A stretch of 16,465 nt of DNA from CAZQAA01 sp964591255 (GTDB taxonomy: Bacteria > Desulfobacterota > DSM-4660 > Desulfatiglandales > Desulfatiglandaceae): the NCBI GenBank assembly GCA_964591255.1, contig CAZQAA010000200.1, positions 1 to 16,465 of the forward strand, given 5' to 3'. Both the position numbers and the translations under genes were made by a program. The notes under the pieces were generated by a model. That model made no database searches, was not told the origin of the DNA, and saw only the letters and a list, made by a program, of their open reading frames with translations. Shown here one piece after another: positions 1 to 6,219 of this stretch (within the stretch, counting starts at the first letter, position 1; every line of letters begins with the position of its first letter).

Positions 1-692
1 GGTAATTACTCAAGTTTTGGCACTAAATCACAGAGGTAATCTGCTACTTTTTCAAATATGTCAGCATGACGGTGATTGTAGCGAAACTCTAGCTCTTTTA
101 GATACAGAGGGAAGTTGGTCTTGGAAACCCCATGATATTTAATGAGCCTTTCCTTGGCCCAACTCCAAAAGCCCTCAAGACCATTAATATAGACTTTACC
201 AGAGGCAAAGCGCTTATTGTGATCAACTTTAAGGTGGCGATAACCGCAAAACATTAAACTATCATAGCTGCGGAACTTATCCGTGTAAACAATAGAACCC
301 CTGCGGACAGTCTTCAATGTCAGGTTCAATAAAGTTTCAGCAGACACGTCAGGCACAACGGTTACACGTACTTTTCCCTGACGCTCTAATATACCAAAAA
401 CAGGGACTTTACCAGAGGCACCGCGACCTCGGTTGCCTTTGCGCCGGCCACCAAAACAGGCTTCATCCAGTTCGATTTCACCACTTAAAAGATCTACTCC
501 ATCGTGTACATGGGCTAGAATTGCATAACGGATCGTCTGGACAGCCCTATAGGCGGCATTATAAACCAAGTTCAGTTGGCTAGCAATTTTTCGAACTGAA
601 ACCTCTAACTCAAAGAGCTTGATGATAGAGAGCCATTGCATACAGGAAAGTCTTCCATAAAAAATCGAAGGCCTTCCTTCTTTTTCTTTTAA
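1..692 (-). mobile_element. Partial IS1595-family insertion sequence
   Basis: This is the part of the insertion sequence that can be recognised, from the window edge to the upstream limit of the open transposase frame. The end beyond the stop codon lies outside the window. I could not identify a terminal inverted repeat on the promoter side between 693 and 870, so the upstream boundary is uncertain. Confidence 0.55.
6..641 (-). pseudogene. IS1595-family transposase lacking its N-terminal zinc ribbon
   Basis: The 211-residue product carries the IS1595-type (ISXO2-like) DDE core: an ELDEACFGGRRKG block with D59, a VYTDKFRSY block with D121, and a VYINGLEGFWSWAKERL block with N153 and E156. The catalytic acids and the family's characteristic third block therefore look intact. 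Family members normally begin with a CxxC zinc ribbon ahead of the WLxxIKLFELE helix, and that part is absent here. The frame stays open for about 17 codons upstream of the ATG (to 692), reading a plausible FYGRLSC stretch that resembles the region just after the ribbon, then meets a TAG at 693-695. No convincing CxxC pair is seen in any frame above it. I infer an N-terminally damaged copy. The gene stops 6 bases from the window edge, so the downstream terminal repeat cannot be seen. Family assignment is firm; inactivity is inferred. Confidence 0.8.
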
Positions 693-877
693 CTAAAAAT
701 TCTTCATGCCTTTTATCTCACAAACCAAAATCATCTCACCTGTATACTTTGTAATCAATACCATGGTCCCCATGTACCCAAAATATACACCAAGATGTGT
801 GCATTAAGCCTATACCAAGCATGTAAAACTTGTAAATTTTCATATATATCCACATATTATCCAGATGATGATGTTTA

Positions 878-893
878 TGGCATGCTTGTTGCC
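878..893 (+). promoter_or_regulatory. Sigma54 (RpoN) promoter of the zraP-like gene
   Basis: TGGCATG-CTTG-TTGCC matches the -24/-12 consensus TGGCACG-N4-TTGCW, with the invariant GG and GC dinucleotides at exactly the required spacing. The only core mismatch is T for C in the -24 block. Transcription would start near 904-906, about 70 bases ahead of the ATG at 973. In E. coli zraP is sigma54-dependent and activated by ZraR; a ZraR-type regulator is encoded at 12379-13749 in this window. Confidence 0.7.
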
Positions 894-957
894 TTATAGT
901 AAAGGTGAATGCAGCAGTCGCGTTACTGAACTGAGGACACGAAACATTAACATCGTC

Positions 958-965
958 AAAGGAGG
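958..965 (+). promoter_or_regulatory. Ribosome binding site fixing the zraP-like start
   Basis: AAAGGAGG lies 7 bases before the ATG at 973. That ATG begins a classical signal peptide, so the in-frame ATG at 865 is not the start. Confidence 0.85.
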
Positions 966-972
966 GAACAAA

Positions 973-1392
973 ATGAAAAAAGTATTAATAGGCATGATCA
1001 CAGCGGTGTCGGCTGCGCTTATTGCATCAAGCGTATTGGCATGTGGAGGATGCTGGTATGGAGGAGGCCCTACGGCAGGCCCACAGGGTGGATACCATTC
1101 TGGTGTTAATCCCGGCGGATCCTATCAGGCTTTCCTCAATGATACGTCCAAACAGAGAGAGGAGCTTGCAGGTAAACAGGCCGAATATAATGCCATGATG
1201 GCTCAACCAAATCCCGATCCTAAAAAGGCGGGTCAGCTAGCACAGGAAATCGTCAAATTGCATGATGGGCTAAGAGCAAAAGCACAAGAGCATGGTGTGA
1301 CTTCTCCGCCGTCATCGTCGGGTGGACAAGGGAATCCGCCAGTGGCCCCGCGTAGTGCTTGCCCTTACTGTGGCGGCTGGCGATGCTGGTAA
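973..1392 (+). CDS. ZraP-like periplasmic zinc/metal-stress protein
   Basis: A 139-residue secreted protein of the ZraP/Spy-like (zinc resistance-associated) family. Family members bind metal and act as periplasmic chaperones; E. coli ZraP also represses its own two-component system. A signal peptide covers residues 1-23 (MKK, hydrophobic core, VLA). The helical core at 50-107 contains FLNDTSKQREELAGKQAEYN and a MAQPNPDPKKA turn, typical of the shorter anaerobe-type members. Cysteines cluster at both ends: CGGC at 24-27 and CPYCGGWRC at 130-138. C24 follows a V-L-A stretch, so lipidation is possible but the box is imperfect. The middle tail (about 109-127) is Ser/Pro/Gly-rich. A sigma54 promoter lies upstream and a Cus operon downstream. 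The exact metal is unknown. Confidence 0.8.
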   Translation: MKKVLIGMITAVSAALIASSVLACGGCWYGGGPTAGPQGGYHSGVNPGGSYQAFLNDTSKQREELAGKQAEYNAMMAQPNPDPKKAGQLAQEIVKLHDGLRAKAQEHGVTSPPSSSGGQGNPPVAPRSACPYCGGWRCW

Positions 1393-1404
1393 AAAAGCCT
1401 GGAA

Positions 1405-1423
1405 AGGAGGCCTCGAGCCTCCT
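1405..1423 (+). terminator. Possible weak hairpin after the zraP-like gene
   Basis: AGGAGGC and GCCTCCT form a perfect 7-bp stem around CTCGA, 12 bases after the stop codon. No T-run follows directly (CCAAGACATTTTC), so it may be an attenuator or 3'-end stabiliser rather than a full intrinsic terminator. Confidence 0.35.
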
Positions 1424-1503
1424 CCAAGACATTTTCAAAAGGGATATAAGAAGAAATACCATATGTTATGGCTACTTTATCCCTTGCATAAATAAGTTTA
1501 AAT

Positions 1504-1531
1504 TTGATGGGCTAATAAGTTCCAGTATTAT
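1504..1531 (+). promoter_or_regulatory. Possible sigma70-type promoter before the SHOCT gene
   Basis: TTGATG (1504-1509) and TATTAT (1526-1531) are separated by 16 bases in an otherwise non-coding gap. The match is fair and untested. The inverted repeat at 1530-1550 overlaps the expected transcription start. Confidence 0.3.
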
Positions 1532-1550
1532 CTCAAACACTTCTTGAGAT
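1530..1550. repeat. Inverted repeat upstream of the SHOCT gene
   Basis: ATCTCAA and TTGAGAT are perfectly complementary across a 7-base spacer (ACACTTC), ending 19 bases before the ATG at 1570. It sits over the predicted start of transcription, as an operator would, but could also be an RNA hairpin. No T-run follows. Confidence 0.4.
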
Positions 1551-1569
1551 TCCAAAAGAGATCAATGGC

Positions 1570-1842
1570 ATGTGTGGATGTGATTGTTACCCATATATAT
1601 TTTGGCTGAATGGCTTGTTCCCAGGACGTATCATTTCAATTTGCTTATGGATATTAGTGGTCCTGATTATTGCATACTTGGCACTAAAACTTGTTGGCCT
1701 TATAAAAGTAGGTAATCGACGGGATAGAGATAAATACGATTCCCTCAATATTCTGAGAATGCGTTATGCCCGCGGCGACATCAGCGAAAGAGAGTTTATT
1801 AAGATGAGGGACCTCTTATTTGAGCCGTCTAAAGAGGGTTAA
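1570..1842 (+). CDS. Small membrane protein with C-terminal SHOCT domain
   Basis: A 90-residue protein. Residues 1-7 hold two cysteines (MCGCDCY has C2, C4 and C6, three in all), residues about 20-45 form one membrane helix (IISICLWILVVLIIAYLALKLVGLI), and residues 55-85 match the SHOCT (short C-terminal) domain pattern, LNILRMRYARGDISEREFIKMRDLL. SHOCT domains are short oligomerising or anchoring modules of unclear biochemical role, often found beside heavy-metal transport genes. The basic RRDRDK after the helix suggests the C-terminus is cytoplasmic. The Cys-rich N-terminus would face the periplasm and could bind metal, which is inference. Only a weak Shine-Dalgarno (AAGAGA) precedes the ATG. 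Confidence 0.7.
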   Translation: MCGCDCYPYIFWLNGLFPGRIISICLWILVVLIIAYLALKLVGLIKVGNRRDRDKYDSLNILRMRYARGDISEREFIKMRDLLFEPSKEG

Positions 1843-1892
1843 GGATTATGTTATGGATTTACATCCGTGGCAATGGAGCAAAGAAAAAGGTT

Positions 1893-2156
1893 ATGAAAAC
1901 AAAAAAAGATAATCTGTTCCTGTTAATATCGATTTTTAGTATAGTGCTCATTATAGTTATAACTATTATCAATTTCCCAGTATTTTCGAGGGAGAAAGCA
2001 GACTGGAACCATATAAGTTTTACTGCTCATAGAAAGGCATTAAAATTCTTTGATCATGAGACCGGAAAAATTTATGTCTATAAAGAAACGACAGGGAAAA
2101 TAGCCAAAATATGGGAGTTGGAGAAATTGGGAAAAAACTTAAAAAGGCTTCACTGA
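1893..2156 (+). CDS. Small membrane-anchored protein of unknown function
   Basis: Unrecognised. From the ATG at 1893 the product has 87 residues; the frame is also open to an ATG at 1848 (102 residues). I prefer 1893 because AAAAAGG lies 4-5 bases upstream and the protein then begins MKTKKDN followed directly by a membrane helix (LFLLISIFSIVLIIVITIINF). The soluble tail (about 50 residues) contains FFDHETGKIYVYKETTGKIAKIWELEKLG, a DxxTGKIYxY pattern reminiscent of a single beta-hairpin repeat, but I cannot name a family. It follows the SHOCT gene by 50 bases (6 bases if 1848 is the start) and is probably cotranscribed with it. Confidence 0.55.
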   Translation: MKTKKDNLFLLISIFSIVLIIVITIINFPVFSREKADWNHISFTAHRKALKFFDHETGKIYVYKETTGKIAKIWELEKLGKNLKRLH

Positions 2157-2157
2157 G

Positions 2158-2223
2158 ATGCCCTGTTGTTCCGATTGTGAGCAGAGGGAATATTTAGTAC
2201 ACAACAATTCTATCAGGCACTAG
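2158..2223 (+). CDS. Possible 21-residue Cys-rich micropeptide
   Basis: An ATG one base after the preceding stop opens a 21-codon frame starting MPCCSDCEQREY and ending at TAG 2221-2223. AAGG lies about 11 bases upstream. The CC-x2-C cluster would suit a metal ligand, and the position inside a metal-response cluster makes it worth noting. So short a frame could easily be chance. Confidence 0.25.
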   Translation: MPCCSDCEQREYLVHNNSIRH

Positions 2224-2240
2224 TAAGACAGGAGAAACTA

Positions 2241-2663
2241 ATGATAAAAAAAGAGACTAACCACAGAAAAGCTATCTTCATATTTGTACTGGGTATTGCC
2301 GCAATTTTTATATGTATATCAAACCAGACTGCCTGTGCCGGAACAATAGAAGCAGCCCCTGATGAAACTAAAAATCTGTTTTTTGATCAATCCGAAAAGG
2401 GTTATATTCAAATAGGATCTGTTCAAGTCGCATGGGGCAAAAAAGATATTGCTAACCTGAAAAAAAAACAGACGGCACAACGAGTTGTCTTTCCTGCTCC
2501 GTTTTCTGAAATTCCAGTGGTAACCCTGGGTTCCCAACAAACCGGTGGTTCAAAGTTTAGCCCATACATAGCATCAGTAAAAAAAGGGTCTTTTACCTTT
2601 AAGGCAGGCAGTCCTAACAGCAAGACCATCTCATGGATTGCTATCGGTAAATGGCGTAAATAA
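2241..2663 (+). CDS. Secreted protein with H-type-lectin / tail-fibre-like domain
   Basis: A 140-residue protein with an N-terminal signal sequence (basic start, hydrophobic AIFIFVLGIAAIFICI, likely cleavage near ACA-GT at 31-35). The mature part carries a GSVQVAWGKK strand, then VVFPAPFSEIPVVTLGSQ, and ends in SKTISWIAIGKWRK. The order VxWG, FPxPFxxxPxV and ISWIAIG is typical of H-type lectin-like domains and of C-terminal domains of phage tail-fibre (gp53-like) proteins, which bind sugars or trimerise. In a chromosomal metal cluster it is more likely a periplasmic or surface adhesin-like protein than phage debris, since no other phage gene is nearby. A good AGGAG lies 7 bases before the ATG. 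Its function here is unknown. Confidence 0.6.
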   Translation: MIKKETNHRKAIFIFVLGIAAIFICISNQTACAGTIEAAPDETKNLFFDQSEKGYIQIGSVQVAWGKKDIANLKKKQTAQRVVFPAPFSEIPVVTLGSQQTGGSKFSPYIASVKKGSFTFKAGSPNSKTISWIAIGKWRK

Positions 2664-2691
2664 GAAGCCTGGGCAATGTAGATAAGGAAGG

Positions 2692-2710
2692 CCATAATTA
2701 AGGATTATGG
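2692..2710. repeat. Inverted repeat upstream of the efflux operon
   Basis: CCATAAT and ATTATGG form a perfect 7-bp dyad around TAAGG, 33 bases before the start of the TolC-family gene and followed by TAAAAATTTTC. It could be an operator for the efflux operon or a weak terminator for the upstream genes. Confidence 0.4.
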
Positions 2711-2743
2711 TAAAAATTTTCATAAAACAGATGGTTATAACTG

Positions 2744-4138
2744 ATGGCAAACAGAAAACCCTTTTTGAAAAGGTATTTGAATCGTCTGGGGGCCGCCTGT
2801 ATTTTCTCTCTTTTTTTCATAGGCAATGCATGGTCCGGATCTCCCGGGACTGGGACACAAAAAAAGGACATTGACCCAAAAATCAAGAGTGAAACCCCAT
2901 CTATCCTCTCACAATATCTTGTTCAAGCGGCCCTTAATAATCCCGAGCTTGAAGCAGCCTTCCAGCGTTGGAAGGCTGCTCTTGAAAAGATCCCCCAAGT
3001 GAAAGCACTTCCTGATCCTCGCTTCACTTTCAGCTACTTCGTTCGCTCTATTGAGACTAAAACAGGACCACAACGAGCCAAACTCGGAATTGCCCAGACC
3101 TTTCCCTGGTTTGGAAAGCTGGCCCTTAAGGGAGATATGGCTATGCAGGATGCTAACGCCATAAAGGCGGAGTATGACACGATCAAGCTGAGAATATTTT
3201 ATCAGGTCAAGAGCACCTACTATGAATATGCATATCTTGCCCGGGCCATAGTAATCGCAAGAGAAGATGTGGAACTGTTGACATTCCTTGAAGGTATTGC
3301 CCGGACAAGATATGCGGCGGGAAAGACTCCCTATACGGATTTAATGAAGATACAGATAGAGCGAGACAAACTAAAAGACCGGCTTAAAACTCTTGAGGAT
3401 CTTAAAAGACCAATCGTGGCCAAGCTCCTTGCCACCATGAACCTGCCGGTTGGCACAAAACTGCCATTGCCACAAGGAATACCCATCATGGTAACCAGCC
3501 TGACCGATAAAGAACTCCTTGAAGAGCTTCCTAAACACAATCCCCGGATCAAGAGATATGTTTACCTTGAAGCCAGAGAAAAAGCAGGAATTGGACTGGC
3601 AAAAAAAGATTTTTATCCGGATCTTACTTTAGGCGTTCAGACTATTATTACAGATCCAGCCTCTAATCGCATGATAAATGACAGGGGTGAAGACCCTATC
3701 ATTGCATCCTTCAGCTTTAATCTCCCCATTTGGTGGAACAAACAGCGTGCCGCGGTACGGCAAGCACATGCACGCCGGCTTTCTGCAAAAAAGAAAAATA
3801 TCTCCATAAAGCAGAATCTGCTTAGTGATATGCAGTTAGCATTGTTCAATTATCGGGATGCCCGGAGGAGAATCAACCTGTACAAGAACACCCTCATTCC
3901 AAGGGCCAAACAGGCGCTGGAGGTCACCTTGAAAGCGTTCCAGTCAGGAATCAGAAGCTCCCTTGACCTGATCGACGCCGAAAAGACACTCCTTGAATTT
4001 GACCTTTCATACACCAGAGCACTTGCCGATCAGGCCCAGAGGTTTGCAGAATTGGAAATGATTTTGGGAAAGAAAATCCCATGTACAATTTATAAACCAC
4101 TGATGCCTGAGTTAAGGCCCCTTGACATAACCCACTAA
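2744..4138 (+). CDS. TolC-family outer-membrane channel of a Cus-type efflux system
   Basis: A 464-residue outer-membrane efflux protein, the CusC/CzcC-like partner of the adaptor and pump encoded just downstream. It forms the trimeric exit duct for metal across the outer membrane. A basic N-terminus and hydrophobic core (LGAACIFSLFFIGNAWS, about 15-31) form a signal peptide. The mature chain has the two related OEP halves: the first with SQYLVQAALNNPELEAAFQRW, FPWFGKL and YYEYAYLAR; the second with NPRIKRYVYLEARE, ISFNLPIWWNKQRAAVRQA-type segments and GIRSSLDLIDAEKTLLEFDLSYTRALADQ. No lipobox Cys follows the signal peptide, unlike E. coli CusC. Length is normal for the family. The ATG has no strong Shine-Dalgarno. 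It begins the run of four closely spaced genes ending with the pump. Confidence 0.88.
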   Translation: MANRKPFLKRYLNRLGAACIFSLFFIGNAWSGSPGTGTQKKDIDPKIKSETPSILSQYLVQAALNNPELEAAFQRWKAALEKIPQVKALPDPRFTFSYFVRSIETKTGPQRAKLGIAQTFPWFGKLALKGDMAMQDANAIKAEYDTIKLRIFYQVKSTYYEYAYLARAIVIAREDVELLTFLEGIARTRYAAGKTPYTDLMKIQIERDKLKDRLKTLEDLKRPIVAKLLATMNLPVGTKLPLPQGIPIMVTSLTDKELLEELPKHNPRIKRYVYLEAREKAGIGLAKKDFYPDLTLGVQTIITDPASNRMINDRGEDPIIASFSFNLPIWWNKQRAAVRQAHARRLSAKKKNISIKQNLLSDMQLALFNYRDARRRINLYKNTLIPRAKQALEVTLKAFQSGIRSSLDLIDAEKTLLEFDLSYTRALADQAQRFAELEMILGKKIPCTIYKPLMPELRPLDITH

Positions 4139-4168
4139 AACAACAGTTAAAAACAGGGAGACACTAAA

Positions 4169-4447
4169 ATGAAAAGATTGATAATTATTATCATCACCTT
4201 AATACTCGTCTGTTTTGCTTCATTAGCAGTGGCTGGCAGTTCATGTGTTGAAGGGACAAATCAGCAGGAAAAATGCCCTGTGATGGGTTATCCTATTAAT
4301 AAGGACATTTATGTCGATTACCAAGGGAAACGCATATATTTTTGCTGCCCTTCATGCCTGGAGAAATTCAGGCATGAACCTGAAAACTATATAAAAAAAC
4401 TTAAAGATCAACGTATAGAGCTGGAGAATGCTCCTGGCTCTGATTAG
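4169..4447 (+). CDS. Periplasmic YHS-domain metal-binding protein
   Basis: A 92-residue protein with a signal peptide (residues 1-22, ending AVA) and a single YHS-type domain: CPVMG (C36), INKDIYVDYQGKRIYFCCPSCLEKF (C59, C60, C63) and a C-terminal HEPENYIKKL helix. YHS/TRASH-like domains bind heavy metals through these cysteines. Its position between the outer-membrane channel and the adaptor, 30 bases after the former and with its stop 26 bases before the adaptor's preferred ATG, suggests a periplasmic metal donor or sensor for the pump, a role CusF plays in E. coli with an unrelated fold. GGGAGA precedes the ATG. Confidence 0.8.
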   Translation: MKRLIIIIITLILVCFASLAVAGSSCVEGTNQQEKCPVMGYPINKDIYVDYQGKRIYFCCPSCLEKFRHEPENYIKKLKDQRIELENAPGSD

Positions 4448-4460
4448 AATTGAGTATCCT

Positions 4461-4465
4461 AAGGA
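4461..4465 (+). promoter_or_regulatory. Ribosome binding site fixing the adaptor start
   Basis: AAGGA lies 8 bases before the ATG at 4474. A TTG at 4450, in the same frame, has no comparable site, so the ATG is the better start. Confidence 0.7.
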
Positions 4466-4473
4466 TCGGATAT

Positions 4474-6219
4474 ATGACCTTAAAAAAAATAGTACCTGTT
4501 CTATTGATAGTTACAGCCGCCCTCCTGCTTGGTTATTTTCTGCGGGGAGAAGGAAACAAAGTCATGACTCCCGAGATGGGAACCATGGCAGGAGGCCCGG
4601 ATCATAATCAGGGAAAAGGGTCTATCCTTCTATGGACTTGCTCCATGCATCCCCAGATACAACTCCCCAAACGTGGAAAATGTCCTATCTGCGGCATGGA
4701 TCTGATTCCGATCAAAGGAGCTGAAAATGGAACAGACGAGATGCCTCGTAGCCTGAGGGAGTTAACCCTTTCTCCATATGCAATGAAACTGGCAGAAATT
4801 CAGACATCTCCTGTGGAACGCAAAGCTGTTTCAGTTCATGTGCGAATGGTGGGAAAGATTGAATATGACGAGACGCGCCTTGGATATATCACCGCCTGGG
4901 TTCCGGGACGTATTGACAAACTCTATGTGGACTTTACCGGAGTTTCAGTGCGCAAGGGAGACCCCATGGTCTATCTGTATAGCCCTCAACTCCTGACGGC
5001 CCAGTCAGAACTTTTAGAAGCGATAAAAACGTCGAACAAGTTTAAAGCCGGCCAGACAATTAATGCTGTCCGAAAAAAGCTTCGCCTCCTGGGGCTGACG
5101 GAAAATCAGATCACGAAAATTATCAAACAGGGGAAACCCTCTGATCACGTAACCATCCTTTCCCCCCTAAGCGGTATCGTAATCCACAAGGATGCCCTTG
5201 AGGGAATGTATCTTAAGACAGGATCCCGTATTTATACTATCGCTGATCTGTCCCAGGTATGGATAAAGCTGGACGCATATGAATCGGATATTATCTGGCT
5301 CCGGAGAGGCCAGGAGGTAGAGATTCAGGCAGAGGCGTTTCCGGGACAAACTTTTACAGGAAAAATTACTTTTGTCGACCCGTTTGTAAATCCTGAGACA
5401 AGGACGGTCAAGGTCCGGGTAAACGTTCCCAATACGGATTATAAATTGAAGCCTGAAATGTTTGTACGTGCCCTGGTTAAGGCCTCCATTTCAGATGCAG
5501 CCGAATCTCTGGGGATATCTGACGAAACAGCAAAACCTCCCCTTGTCATACCGGCCTCCGCACCCCTTATAACGGGAAAACGGGCTGTTGTTTACGTTGC
5601 TGTCCCAGATAAAGAGGGATCCTTTGAGGGACGAGAAATCGTCCTTGGCCCCAGGGCCGGGGATTATTATGTGGTGTTGAGCGGCTTGCATGACGGGGAG
5701 CGTGTAGTAACCAATGGAAATTTCAAGATTGACAGTTCCATGCAGATCCAGGCCAAACCAAGCATGATGTCCCCTGGGGGCGGAGCTGCAAGTGGGCAGA
5801 TGCAGCATGGAGGGATGTCCATGAAAAAGAAAAAAACAGGGACAAAGACCTCCAAAAAAGAGATACCTGCTATCTTTGTTCGTCAGATTGGAAACCTGCT
5901 GGATGCTTACAGGAATATTTCGGAAAACATACAAACAGGGGACCTGAGGGACATCAGAAAAACGTTTAAGAATTTCGGAATTGCCCTCAATTCTTTGAAT
6001 ACTAATTCCTTGTCAGGACATACTCACATGCTATGGATGGAACTCTCCATGCTTATGCACAATGATTCGGTTATAGGAAAAAACGTGAAAGACATGGATG
6101 AGGCCAAGGAAACCTTCCTTATACTAAAAGGACATGTCAACAGAATGAGATCCCGGTTTAACATATCATCTTCCAATCCTGAAAAATCGCAGGAGCACGA
6201 TAATGCAAAAAGCTCCTGA
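4474..6219 (+). CDS. cusB: CusB-type periplasmic adaptor with N-terminal heavy-metal-binding domain
   Basis: A 581-residue membrane-fusion protein that links the RND pump to the outer-membrane channel and passes on Cu(I)/Ag(I). In order: a membrane anchor at 4-23; a heavy-metal-binding domain at about 53-80 with C56-S-M-H, C70-P-I-C73-GMDL, a typical C-MH-CPxCGM site; the barrel-sandwich/hairpin region (YDETRLGYITAWVPGRIDKLYVDFTGVSVRKGDP through SPLSGIVIHKDALEGMYLKTG); a beta-barrel (VWIKLDAYESDI, FPGQTFTGKITFVDPFVNPETRTVKVRV); and the membrane-proximal domain (VIPASAPLITG, VVLSGLHDGERVVTNGNF). The tail is unusual: a Met/His/Gly-rich linker (GQMQHGGMSM), a Lys-rich patch, then about 100 helical residues resembling DUF3347. 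It is longer than the roughly 400-residue E. coli CusB. Its last codons overlap the pump gene by 17 bases. Confidence 0.88.
   Translation: MTLKKIVPVLLIVTAALLLGYFLRGEGNKVMTPEMGTMAGGPDHNQGKGSILLWTCSMHPQIQLPKRGKCPICGMDLIPIKGAENGTDEMPRSLRELTLSPYAMKLAEIQTSPVERKAVSVHVRMVGKIEYDETRLGYITAWVPGRIDKLYVDFTGVSVRKGDPMVYLYSPQLLTAQSELLEAIKTSNKFKAGQTINAVRKKLRLLGLTENQITKIIKQGKPSDHVTILSPLSGIVIHKDALEGMYLKTGSRIYTIADLSQVWIKLDAYESDIIWLRRGQEVEIQAEAFPGQTFTGKITFVDPFVNPETRTVKVRVNVPNTDYKLKPEMFVRALVKASISDAAESLGISDETAKPPLVIPASAPLITGKRAVVYVAVPDKEGSFEGREIVLGPRAGDYYVVLSGLHDGERVVTNGNFKIDSSMQIQAKPSMMSPGGGAASGQMQHGGMSMKKKKTGTKTSKKEIPAIFVRQIGNLLDAYRNISENIQTGDLRDIRKTFKNFGIALNSLNTNSLSGHTHMLWMELSMLMHNDSVIGKNVKDMDEAKETFLILKGHVNRMRSRFNISSSNPEKSQEHDNAKSS

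Larger units (their letters stand above)
642..972. other. Intergenic region between transposase remnant and zraP-like gene
   Basis: About 330 bases with no convincing gene. It holds the decayed 5' part of the transposase (to roughly 700-800), an AT-rich stretch, an imperfect dyad CATGT-AAA-ACTTG at 820-832 that could be an activator site, and the sigma54 promoter at 878-893. An upstream ATG at 865 is open in the frame of the zraP-like gene, but it lies ahead of that promoter and has no family similarity. Confidence 0.6.

Noticed and set aside
865..972. N-terminal extension of the zraP-like frame from an ATG at 865
   Set aside because: The ATG lies upstream of the sigma54 promoter, lacks a ribosome binding site, and the extension precedes a complete signal peptide at 973 that has a strong AAAGGAGG.
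1359..1547. 62-codon frame overlapping the end of the zraP-like gene
   Set aside because: No ribosome binding site, no recognisable features, and it shares most of its first part with the real gene in another frame.
4450..4473. TTG start for the adaptor
   Set aside because: The ATG at 4474 has AAGGA at ideal spacing and directly precedes the membrane anchor.
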